Below, piece after piece: positions 23,038 through 33,622 of a stretch of DNA of 64,000 bases. The stretch is from Phocoena phocoena (lineage: Eukaryota; Chordata; Mammalia; Artiodactyla; Phocoenidae), in assembly GCF_963924675.1 (NCBI RefSeq), contig NC_089219.1, positions 150,122,288 to 150,186,287 on the forward strand, given 5' to 3'. A program made the translations under genes and the position numbers. The notes under the pieces were generated by a model that ran no database searches, had not been told where the DNA came from, and saw nothing but the letters and a program-made list of their open reading frames with translations. The stretch's first letter is position 1, and every line of letters starts with the position of its first letter.

Positions 23038-24880
23038 CTAAAAGGAAGCAAAAGCCACAAAAAACATCAGTCTGACACACAATATGATCAAACAGGAGCT
23101 CTCAGCCAGTTAATTCATCCTGATTTTTTTCTGTACAGATTCTTAATTTTTTTCTAATATAAAAAGCCATTGGTTTTACTCACACAATCTCATATTATTT
23201 TGTGTACTCAACAAAGTCTGTTTTTTTCTTTTAAAATTACTATTTTGTCATAAAAGTAGTATAATTAGAGCAGAAAGTTTATAAAACAGAACAAAAGAAA
23301 AATATCATCCATAATCCTACTATCCTGAAATATTTTAGTACATTCCCTTCTAGTACATTTTCTCATGCATCTAAGTTTTTACATAGTTATAGAATATCTA
23401 ATCTTTAAACAGTTGAATTAAGTGCTCAACATATGTTAACTTTTACAACCTTTATTATTACCACAACCAACACTACTGCTATGTGTATTACATTATTAAC
23501 ACTTCATTATATTTTTAACATATTTCTCATCTGTCTACTGCTTTCTTATTTACTTTTAAAAGTTCATAAGTTCTAAGTCAAATTTGTTGACCTTTTATAA
23601 TTTTCTCTATATATCAAAATTTTCCAAAAGTTGTTTTTCTTTTTCTAGCTGTTTACCTTCTTTTTTTTCCTTTTCTACTTTAGCTTTCCTATGTTGACTT
23701 TTAAAACTTTTAACTACTTATTACATCTGGTATTTATTGTAAGACATAAAGAAAGGTTCCAAATTTTTTCAGTGCTACGTATACTATTTGATCATCTTTT
23801 TCTTCCCCTTGGATTGATGATGTCTCCGTTACTAGATTGTTTTCTGTAAGATACTTTAATTTCTATTTATACTAGCTCTATTTTATTAATATCTACTTTA
23901 TTCCATTTTTAATAAAGATAAGTCTATTTTCGGTGATATAAAATGGTTTATGTATTGTGACTTTCTATTTTAATAACTGGCAGGTCAGTCCCCCCACATT
24001 ATGTGAATTTTCTGTCTCTCACAGCCACATCGTTAGAATACTCAAAAGACATTCAGATAGGCAGTGATCTTTTTGCCAAAGAAATGAATATAATTTGATA
24101 TTAAGGGAGTATCAAGTTTATAATTTAGAAATATTATTTGCGAGTGAGCTTTGTTAATGCATTTAAGGCATTGACTGTAAAAAAGTTGTATCTTGAACAA
24201 TCTTGGTATTCAACCACATATTTTAAGTAAGAGTGATAAGAATGGGGGAGAAGAGAAGGCTAAGACTAATTTAGATTAAGGAAGGTTATTCATTATTCAT
24301 TTTGCTCATCTGTTACTTGATGTGTACAAGTTTAAGGTTTAGGATTTTCTATTTTACATCACCCTCTAGTTGCCAGCAGAAGGCTACCCTTCTACAGATC
24401 TTAATGACACATGATTCCTAAATCACTGTATCCAATGTACCAGGTTAAAATCCTGTAGTCTACACCAGTGTGGGAGACCAGCCAGCTAGTCTCTGCAAGT
24501 TGGAAGGTGATCCCCGACTCATGCTGAAAACATTCTTGAAGGCCTGCTCTACCACTAATCTGCTACTGAATTTTAAGACCCATAGGATGTAATCAAATTA
24601 TTACTGTGCAATGTATGCAGCAACAGAGTGATAATGGGCAGAAAAGGTTCAGAGGAGTCCCTGAGGAGAGATGGATGGGTTAAGAAGTGTGAGGAGCAAG
24701 GCTTGCCTTATTCTCATTGCTAAGGGCTTTTGGGGAAGAATTAGGGACTCTTACTGCACTCCTTAGCTCTTAGCTAATGCACACCATATGGCACACCACC
24801 ACATTCAGTGTCAGTACAGATGAATGAATGAACAGTAACCAGGACTGGGAAGGACCTACATTCCTTGCACTTGCACTTAC
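23038..24880. other. CR1 intron between SCR30 and stalk exons
   Basis: AT-rich. About 23250-23420 resembles the 3' part of an old L1M-type element ('atccataatcctactatcct'). No exon found in the rest. Confidence 0.45.
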
Positions 24881-25066
24881 GAGAGGTACATATGGCCAGA
24901 GGAGGGTCCCACAGGTCATCTTCCTGGCACTGACTCCAGGGACTGCCTTCCAGAGTATACCCATCTTCACACTCCAAAGTTACATTATCTCCAGAGTGAT
25001 ATACTTTTCTTATTTTCAGTTCCTTCTTGATTCCATTCATAATCTGTGGGAGGCTACATTTTACTT
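24881..25066 (-). CDS. CR1: CR1 membrane-proximal sushi domain (human SCR30-like)
   Basis: A 186-bp single exon with acceptor TTCTAATTTCAG and donor GTAAGT (GT at 24880-24879), phase 1 at both ends. It encodes [28 protein letters not shown] and [14 protein letters not shown], then [11 protein letters not shown]. Four cysteines, the conserved Trp and the [11 protein letters not shown] block make a complete sushi (CCP) fold. It matches human CR1 SCR30 ([20 protein letters not shown]...), the last extracellular domain. The final base C completes the Arg codon of the stalk exon. A possible N-glycosylation site is NVT. Confidence 0.95.
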
Positions 25067-25528
25067 CTGAAATTAGAAAAAGGAAAAAAGAAATTGATAT
25101 TTTATTGTTAGTTGAAACTTTGCTTTTAGCAAAGATGAGTCATGTCTTCCATCAAAAATTATTGATACCTCTCCTACAACATCTTATTATTTAAAATTCT
25201 CTGACTTCCCTTTTTATGTAAAGCAAGGGAATATAAATATATGGCTTATAATTATTTTAAATTATCATACCTTAAATTATTGTTAACTCTTCAACAGGAA
25301 AGTTATGGAAAGGTTAGGAATTAGGATAACCATGTTCCAGCCTTGGAACCACTTGGGCCACACCATAAGAAAATAGGAATATCATTTTAACTCTGTTTAG
25401 GTATACAACAGGTATTTTGTCTCTTGAATAAATGCGTATTTCTGGCTCATTTCTATACATAGAACAAATAAATTATGATTCTGAATTTAAAGTATTAATT
25501 TTCTACTTAATTTTATCTCATTTACCTT
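25067..25528. other. CR1 intron, nothing recognised
   Basis: AT-rich intron upstream of SCR30, with no recognised element. Confidence 0.4.
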
Positions 25529-25877
25529 GTAAAAATTAATAAATAGAAACCTTAAATTAAATAATTAAATAGAGTCTGGAGACCAGAAGGGGGAGCTTTC
25601 ACACACTGTGATGACAGCAGAGCTCAACAGCAAGAAGAAAGACTCCTCTTCTTTCCTAGCAGCAAATCAGCAAGGAAAAACCATGGACTCTTTGTTTGCT
25701 AGAGCCCTTACAACTTCCTTTTCCCTTCTGTTAAAAGAGTTCTCCTTCCTTTGCTATGTGGGGACTTGCATGTGGCTCACCATGGCTGCAGACCCCAAAC
25801 CGCAATTCTCTGCTGATCCCAAGCAAGACCATTTTTGCTAGAGAAATAACTGGCAGTCTATTTGTTTTCGGCAAACA
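25529..25877 (+). mobile_element. Solo LTR, family B, copy 2
   Basis: Same family and orientation as 21501-21842 ('gggacttgcatgtggctcac', 'gagaaataactggcagtcta'). It lies upstream of the SCR30 exon, so the two copies flank the SCR30, stalk and transmembrane exons. Confidence 0.6.
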
Positions 25878-26009
25878 AGCCCATCCTTTGTTTTGCTTTC
25901 TTTCTCTGCCTTGCCACTGATACCTTCCAAGCAAAGCCTGCTTTTCAGTTGTAATGGTCTCAAAATTAGCCTAAGTCCTCTTTTTAAAATAAAAACCAAC
26001 AAGGTAAAG

Positions 26010-26140
26010 TGGCATTTCTCAAAATATGGTCTGTGGTCCTGCTACATCAAAATATTCTGATGGGTTTGTTAAAAATAGACCTCTGGACTCTACCTCAACA
26101 TGTCAGAGAGTTCTTGGGAATGGAATTTAAGAATCTGTCT
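26010..26140. repeat. MER5-type DNA transposon fragment (hAT-Charlie)
   Basis: 'tttctcaaaatatggtctgt' then 'ctctggactctacctcaaca' and 'atttaagaatctgt' match the pattern of MER5A-like elements. Diverged. Confidence 0.6.
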
Positions 26141-26789
26141 TTTTAGGGAAAGGTGTTCAAGATGGTAGCATAGGAAGACCCTAAACTCACCTCCTCCCAT
26201 GGACACACCAAAATTACAACTACTTACAGAGCAACTACCTATGAAAATGACCTGAATACTAGCAGAAAAAAACATTTCCATAACTAAAGAGATAAAGAAG
26301 GAACCATAATGAGATGAATAGGAGAGGCAGAGACATGGTATAGTCAAGACCCACAGCCTTGGTTGGTGACCCACAAATGGGAAGAATATCACAATCATAA
26401 AGGTCCTCCCCGAGGAGTGAGGAGTCTGAGCACTTCACTGGGCTCCCCAGCCAGGGGTCCTACTCCAGGGAGATGAGCCCCCTAGCTTTGAAACCCAGTG
26501 GGGCTTATGTTCGGGAGTGCCAGAGGGTTATAGGAAACAAAAATGTCAACTCTTATAGGGCACGTGCAAAGTCTCATATGCTCCAAGTCCCAGCACAGAG
26601 GCAGTAGTTTGAAAAGAGCTTCAGTCCGACCTACTTGCTGATCTTGAAGAGCCTTCCAGAGAGGCAGCAGGCAACTGGGATTCCCCTTAGACACTGTTAG
26701 CAGCCACTCTGGGGAGCTCATTTTACCGAGATAACACCAGTGTTAGCAAATGCCATTTGGAAATCCTCCCTCTAGCCTATTCGTGCTGG

Positions 26790-27260
26790 AGGCTTACCAC
26801 CACCAGTGGGCCTGTACCAGCCCAACCCAACCTAGACATGTACACAGCCATGTGGGGACCTGGCCCCACCCACCAGCAGGACAGCACCTGCCCTGAGTCC
26901 CTCTGGGCCATGCAGACAGCCACATAGGGACCTGACCCCGACCTACGGTGGGCTTGCATGAGCCCTGAGCCCCCAGGGTCATGTAGACAGCCCCATGGGG
27001 ACCCAGCCACTCATACTAGTGGGCCAGCACCAATGCTGAGCCCACCACCACCACCAGGCTATGCAGACAGCCACACAGGGACACAGTCTTACCCTTCAGT
27101 GGACCAGCATCAGCCCCACATCGCTCTGGGTGTGCAGCCAACCATGAAGGAAGCTTACCCAGCCCTCCAGTGGGCCCACAGCTACTGTACAAAGCATGGC
27201 CTAGCAGCCAATTTGGCTAGTTGTCAGCCCCACATACCAGTGTGCCCACAGTAGTTGATA
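26790..27260. repeat. GC-rich degenerate tandem repeat inside L1 5' UTR
   Basis: Loose units of about 75-95 bases recur, each with 'atgcagacagccacatagg'-type and 'ccagtgggcc'-type blocks. GC content is far above the surrounding intron. Confidence 0.65.
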
Positions 27261-27436
27261 CCACCACAAAAGAAGGGCACAAGCATCGCACATAGGGGGC
27301 ATCCATAGAACATACAGCTTTCATGACCAAAGGGGAGCATGCTGCTGGAACCACAGGATGTTTCCTACCATGGGCACTTCTTCAAGATCAGGAAACATAA
27401 TGGAACAACTTAACACACAGATATAAACACTGAATA

Positions 27437-27766
27437 TTGGGCAAAATGAGGAAACAGAGGTGTATGTTCCAAATGATTGAACAAGACAAAATTTTCATAA
27501 AAGAAATAACTGAAGTGGAGGTAAGAAAACTACATGATAAAGAGTTCAAGGTAATGGTCATAAAGATACTCACTGAACTCAGGGGAAGAATAGATAAGCA
27601 CAGTGAGAAATTTAACAAAGGAATAGAAAATATAAAGAAGAACCAAACAAAGCTGAAGAATACAATAACTGAAATAAAAAATACACTAGAAGGAATCAAC
27701 AGTAGATTAGATGATGCAGAGGAACAGATCAGTGATCTGAAAGACAAAGTTATGGAAATCTCTTAA
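27437..27766 (+). pseudogene. L1 ORF1 fragment (coiled-coil part)
   Basis: Encodes 109 residues with a charged coiled coil (for example TITEIKNTLEGINSRLDDAE), the N-terminal region of the L1 ORF1 RNA-binding protein. It stops after VMEIS. Downstream sequence to about 28330 still resembles the RNA-binding part in other frames. A retrotransposon remnant, not a host gene. Confidence 0.8.
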
Positions 27767-29243
27767 GCCGAACAGAAAAGAGAAAAAAGGTTTTTTTAAT
27801 GGGGATAGTTTAAGAAACCTCTGGAACAATATCAAGCATACTAACATTCACATGATGGGGGTCCCAGAAGGAGAAGACAGAGACCAAGGGGCAGAGAACT
27901 TATTTGAAGAAATAATAGTGGAAAACTTCCTTAACCTGGGGAAGGAAACAGACACCCAAGTAAGAAAGTACAGAGAATCACAAACAAGATGAACCCAAAG
28001 AGATTTACACCAAAACACATACTATTAAAGTGGCAAAAAGTGAACGATTAAGAGGGAATATTAAAAACAGCAAGAGAAAAGCAACTAGTTATGTACAAGG
28101 GAACCTCCATAAGAATATCAGCTGACTCTTTAACAGAAACTTTGCAGGCCAGAAGGGAGTGGCACAATACAATCAAATGATAAAAGGGGAAAATCTACAA
28201 ACAAGAATATTCTACCTGGCAAAGTTATCACTCATACTTGAAGGAGAGTTTTACAGACAAATAAAAACTAAAAGAGTTCAGCACCACTAAACTGACTTTA
28301 ATAGAAACGTTAAAGGAACTTCTTTAAGTGGAAAAGAAAAGGCCACAATTAGAAATGTGAAAATTATGAAAGAAAATCTCACTGGTAAAGGCAAAATAGT
28401 AGATCAACTATTTATAAAGCTAGCAGGAAGGTTAAAAGACAAAAGTAGGGAAATCATCTATATACAAAATAAGTAGTTAAGGGATACAAAAAACAAAAAG
28501 ATGTAAAATATGACATCAAAAATATTCAACATTGTTGTGGGAGGAGTAAAAATGCAGGGTTGTTAGAATACATTCGAACTTAAGAGATCATCAATTAATC
28601 ATATGTACATCTATATGTAATCATAGATAAGAGATAGATAGAGAGCTGTTATATATGAACCTCATGGTGACCACAAACCAAAACCTATAATAGATACACA
28701 CAAAAAAAGAGAGAAAGGAATCCAAACATAATGCTAAAGAAAGTCATCAAATTGCAAAAGAGGAGAGGAAAAGAAGAAAGAAGAACTACACAACAAAACA
28801 ATCCCCCAAAATTAACAAAATGGCAATAGGTCCATATCTATGAATAATTACTTTAAATGTAAATGGACTAAATGCTCCAACCAAAAGACAAAGAAAGGCT
28901 GAAAGATACAAAGAACTCATACAACTCAACATCAAAAAAACAAACAATCCAATTAAAAAATGGGCAGAGGATCTGAATAGACATTTTTCCAAAGAATACC
29001 TACAGATGACCAGCAGGCATGTGAGAAGATGCTCAGCATCATTAATCACCAGAGAAATGAGAATCAAAGCCATAGTGAGATATCTCCTAACACCTGTCAG
29101 CATGGCTAATATCAAAAGAAACAAATAACAAGTGTTAGGAAGGATGTGGAGAAAAGGGAACTCTCATGCACTATTGTTGGGAATGTAAATTGTACCCACT
29201 GTGGAAAACAGTATGAAGATTTCTCAAAAAATTAAAACTAGGG

Positions 29244-29582
29244 ACTTCCCTGGTGCTGCAGTGGTTAAGAATCTGTCTGCCAATGCAGGGCACGTGGGTT
29301 CGAACCCTGCTGTGGGAAGATCCCACATGCTGCAGAGCAACTAAGCCCATGTGCCACAACAACTGAGCCTGCACTCTAGAGCCCACGAGCCACAACTACT
29401 GAGCCTGCATGCCACAATTACTGAAGCCTGCATACCTAGAGCCCATGCTCCACAACAAGGGAAGCCACTGCCATGAAAAGGACGCACACCACAACAAAGA
29501 GTAGCCCCCGGTCTCGACAACTAGAGAAAGCCTGCATACAGCAACAAAGACCCAATGAAACCAAAATTAAATAAATAAATTA
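29244..29582 (+). mobile_element. CHR-type SINE nested in L1
   Basis: Head 'gggacttccctggtgctgca', A-rich tail, flanked by 'aaaaaattaaaacta' on both sides. Confidence 0.9.
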
Positions 29583-30066
29583 ATTTAAAAAATTAAAACT
29601 AGAACTACCACATGACATCAATTCCACTCCTGTGCATTCATCTGAAGAAAATGAAAACACTAATTAGAAAAGATATATGCACCCAATGTTCATTGTAGCA
29701 TTATTCACAAAAGCCAATATATGGAAGCAACCTAAATACCCATCAATAAATGAATGGAAAAAGAAGATGTCGTATACATACACAATGGAATATTCCTGAG
29801 GCATAAAAAGAATGATATCTTACCATCTGCAACAACATGGATGGACCTCGAGGTACTATGCTAAATGACATGGCAGACAGAGAAAGGCAAGTACTACATG
29901 ATTTCACTTATTGTGGAATCTAAAAACAAAACAAAACAAATGAACAGAAATAAGAAAACAGAAACAGAGTTATCGATACCGAGAAGAAACAGGTGATTGC
30001 CAGAGGGGAGGGAAATGGGGTGAAGAACGAAATAGGTGAGGGAGATTAAGAGGTACAAACTGTCAG

Positions 30067-30558
30067 TTGCAAAATACATGGAAAGTAGTGGGATACAAAA
30101 TTAATGCACAGAAATCTCTTGCATTCCTATACACTAATGATGAAAAATCTGAAAGAGAAATTAAGGAAACACTCCCATTTACTGTTGCAACAAAAAGAAT
30201 AAAATACCTAGGAGTAAACCTACCTACGGAGACAAAATACCTGTATGCAGAAAACTATAAGACACTGATGAAAGATGACACAAACAGATGGAGAGATATA
30301 CCATGTTCTTGGATTGGAAGAATCAATATTGTGAAAATGACTATACTACCCAAAGCAATCTACAGATTCAATGCAATCCCTATGAAACGACCACTGGCAT
30401 TTTTCACAGAACTAGAACAAAAAATTTCACAATTTGTATGGAAATACAAAAGACCCCGAATAGTCAGAGCAATCTTGAGAAAGAAAAACAGAGCTGGAGG
30501 AATCAGGTTCCCTGACTTCAGACTATGCTACAAAGCTACAATAATCAACACAGTATAG
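30067..30558 (+). pseudogene. L1 ORF2 fragment, RT C-terminal region
   Basis: 163 residues including [17 protein letters not shown] and [16 protein letters not shown], typical of the region after the RT palm in L1 ORF2. The open frame ends at TVstop. The following piece at 30763-31242 ([20 protein letters not shown]) is the next portion. Confidence 0.85.
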
Positions 30559-30762
30559 TACTGGCACAAAAACAGAAATATAGATCAATGGAACAGGATA
30601 GAAAGCCCAGAGATAAACCCACGCACATATGGTCACCTTATCTTTGATAAAGGAGGCAAGAATATACAATGGAGAAAACACAGCCTCTTCAATAAATGAT
30701 GCTGGGAAAACTGGAAAGCTACATGTAAAAGAATGAAATTAGAACATTCCCTAACACCATAA

Positions 30763-31242
30763 ATGAAAATGAACTCAAAATGGATTAAAGACCTAAATGT
30801 AAGGCCAGACACTATAAAACTGTTAGAGGAAAATATAGGCAGAACACTCTATGGCATAAATCACAGCAAGATCCTTTTTGACCCACCTCCTAGAGACATG
30901 GAAATAAAAACTAAAATAAACAAATGGGACCTAATGAAACTTCAAAGCTTTTGCACAGCAAAGGAAACCATAAATAAAATGAAAAGACAACCCTCAGAAT
31001 GGGAGAAAGTATTTCTAAATGAAGCAACTGACAAAGGATTAATCTCCAAAATATACAAGCAGTTCATGCCACTCAATATCAAAAAAACAAACAACCGATT
31101 CCAAAAATGGGCAGAAGACCTAAACAGACATTTCTCCAAAGAAGATACACAGATTGCCAACCAACACATGAAAGTATGCTCAACATCACTAATCGTTAGA
31201 GAAATGCAAATCAAAATTACAATGAAGTCCATTCTCTGGTAG
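30763..31242 (+). pseudogene. L1 ORF2 fragment, C-terminal region
   Basis: Contains [40 protein letters not shown] and [16 protein letters not shown], the C-terminal region of L1 ORF2. Ends where the inverted L1 segment begins. Confidence 0.85.
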
Positions 31243-31406
31243 GTCTGTGTCTTTATTCCCGTCTTGCCCCTAGGTTCTTCATGACCAATTTTTTTAGATT
31301 CCATATATATGTGTTAGCATACGGTATTTGTTTTTGTCTTTCTGACCTACTTCACTCTATATGACAGAATCTAGGTCCATCCACCTCACTACAAATAACT
31401 CAATTT

Positions 31407-31619
31407 CTTTCTTTTTTTTTTTTTTTTTGCGGTACGCGGGCCTCTCACTGTTGTGGCCTCTCCTGTTGTGGAGCCCAGGCTCCAGAAGCGCAGGCTCAGC
31501 GGCCATGGCTCATGGGCCCAGCCGCTCCGCAGCATGTGGGATCTTCCCGGACCGGGACACAAACCCGTGTCCCCTCCATCGGCAGGCAGACTCTCAACCA
31601 CTGCACCACCAGGGAAGCC
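31407..31619 (-). mobile_element. CHR-type SINE nested in L1
   Basis: T-run then 'gcggtacgcgggcctctcac', ending 'accaccagggaagccc'. Flanks 'caatttctttc' and 'caatttcgttc' look like the duplicated target. Confidence 0.9.
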
Positions 31620-31913
31620 CAATTTCGTTCCTTTTTATGGCTGAGTAATATTCCATTGTATATATGTGCCACATCTTCTTTATCCATTCATCTGTTGATG
31701 GACACTTAGGTGCTTCCATGTCCTGGCTATTGTAAATAGAGCTGCAATGAACATTTTGGTACATGGCTCTTTTTGAATTATGGTTTTCTCAGGGTATATG
31801 CCCATTATTGGGACTGCTGGGTCATATGGTAATTCTATTTTAACAGTAGGTCCTTATTAGTTATCTCCTCACACTGGGCAGAAAGATCACCATCAAAAAA
31901 TCTACAAACATGG

Positions 31914-32117
31914 GCTTCCCTAGTGGCACAGTGGTTGAGAGTCTGCCTGCTGATGCAGGGGACCCAGGTTCATGCCCCGGTGCAGGAAGATCCCACATGC
32001 CGTGGAGCAGCTGGGCCCGTGAGCCATGGACGCTGAGCCTGTGCATCCGGAGCCTGTGCTCCGCAACGGGAGAGGCCACAGCAGTGAGAGGCCCCTGTAC
32101 TGCAAAAAAAAAAAAAA
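31914..32117 (+). mobile_element. CHR-type SINE nested in L1
   Basis: Head 'gggcttccctagtggcacag', A-run, with 'aaaaaatctacaaaca' on both sides. Confidence 0.9.
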
Positions 32118-32749
32118 AAAATCTACAAACAGTAAATGCTAGAGAGGATGTAGAGAAAAGGGAACCCTTCTACACAGCTGGTGGGAATGTAAATTAGTGC
32201 AGCCACTGTGGAGAACAGTATGGAGGTTCCTTAAAAAACTAAAAATAGAGCTACCATATGATCCTGCAATCCCACTCCTGGCATATATTTGGACAAAACC
32301 ATAATTCAACAAGATATGTGCACTCCACATGGAAGCAACCTAAATGTCCATCAACGGAGGAATGGATAAAGAAGATGTGGTACATATATAAAATGGAATA
32401 TTACTCAGCCATAAAAAGAACAAATAATGCCATTTATAGCAACATGGATGGACTTAGAGATTGTCATACTGAGCAAAGTAAGTCAGACAGAAAAAGACAA
32501 ATATCACATGATATTGTTTATACGTAGAATCTAAAAATAGTGTACAAACGAACTTTTCTACAAAAACAGAAATAGAGTTATAGGTGTAGAAAACAAACTT
32601 ATAGTTACCAGGGAGTAAGGGGGGGAGGGAAAATTGGAAGAAAGAATGCTTTTTGAAGAGATATCTTTAGTAAATCAACACAGTCTGTTGATTTCAGAAA
32701 GCTGAGACCTAAAACCTCATTTTAATTTTAAATAAAATAACAAAGAAAA

Positions 32750-33622
32750 AGAAAAAAAATACAATGAGGTATCACCTCACACCAGTTATAATGGCCATCA
32801 TCAAAAAATCTACAAACAGTAAATGCTGGAGAGGGTATGGAGAAAAAGGAACCCTCTTGGCACTGTTGGTGGGAATGTAAATTGATACAGCCAATATGGA
32901 GAACAGTATGGAGGTTCCTTAAAAAACTAAAAAAAGAACTACCATATGACCCAGCAATCCCACTAATGGGCATATACCCTGAGAAAACCATAATTCAAAA
33001 AGAATCATGTACCACAATGTTCACTGTAGCACTATTTACAATAGCCAGGACATGGAAGCAACCTAAGTGTCCATCGACAGATGAATGGATAAAGATGATG
33101 TGGCACACATATACAATGGAATATTACTCAGCCATAAAAAGAAATGAAATTGAGTTATTTGTAGTGAGGTGGATGGACCTATAGTCTGTCATACAGAGTG
33201 AAGTAAGTCAGAAAGAGAAAAACAAATATCGTATGCTAACACATATATATGGAATCTAAAAAGAAATGGCTCTGAAGAACCTAGGGGCAGGACAGGAATA
33301 AAGATGCAGACGTAGAGAATGGACTTGAGGACACGGGAAGGGTTAAGTGTAAGCTGGAATGAAATGAGAGAGTGGCATGGACATATATACACTACCAAAT
33401 GTAAAATAGCTAGTGGGAAGCAGCCACTTAGCACAGGGAGATCAGCTCCATGCTTTGTGACCACCTAGAGGGTTGGGATTGGGAGGGTTGGGAGGGAAAC
33501 ACAAGAGGGAGGGGATATGGGGATATATGTATACATATAGCTGATTCACTTTGTTATACAGCAGAAACTAACAGAACATTGTAAAGCAATTACATTCCAA
33601 TAAAGATGTTAAAAAATTAAAA
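32750..33622 (+). mobile_element. L1 3' end with 3' UTR
   Basis: Sense ORF2 end ([15 protein letters not shown]) and a typical 3' UTR ('agctgattcactttgttata', 'attacattccaataaagatg') with an A-rich tail. Confidence 0.85.

Larger units (their letters stand above)
26145..30066 (+). mobile_element. Old L1, internally deleted, with a GC-rich 5' UTR
   Basis: The 5' UTR starts near 'tgttcaagatggtagcatag' (about 26153). A GC-rich degenerate tandem block at 26790-27260 follows, then ORF1 remains at 27437-28330. The ORF2 start (about 28800-28880) is directly followed by sequence normally near the ORF2 end (from about 28920), so most of the endonuclease and RT part is missing. The 3' part to about 30060 is split by a SINE. 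Confidence 0.75.
30067..32690 (+). mobile_element. 5'-truncated, rearranged L1 with an inverted segment
   Basis: ORF2 C-terminal half in sense at 30067-31240 ([20 protein letters not shown], then [11 protein letters not shown]). An antisense L1 segment follows at about 31250-31850 (split by a SINE), then sense L1 sequence again to about 32690. The antisense block suggests an inversion during insertion or a second insertion. Confidence 0.7.
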
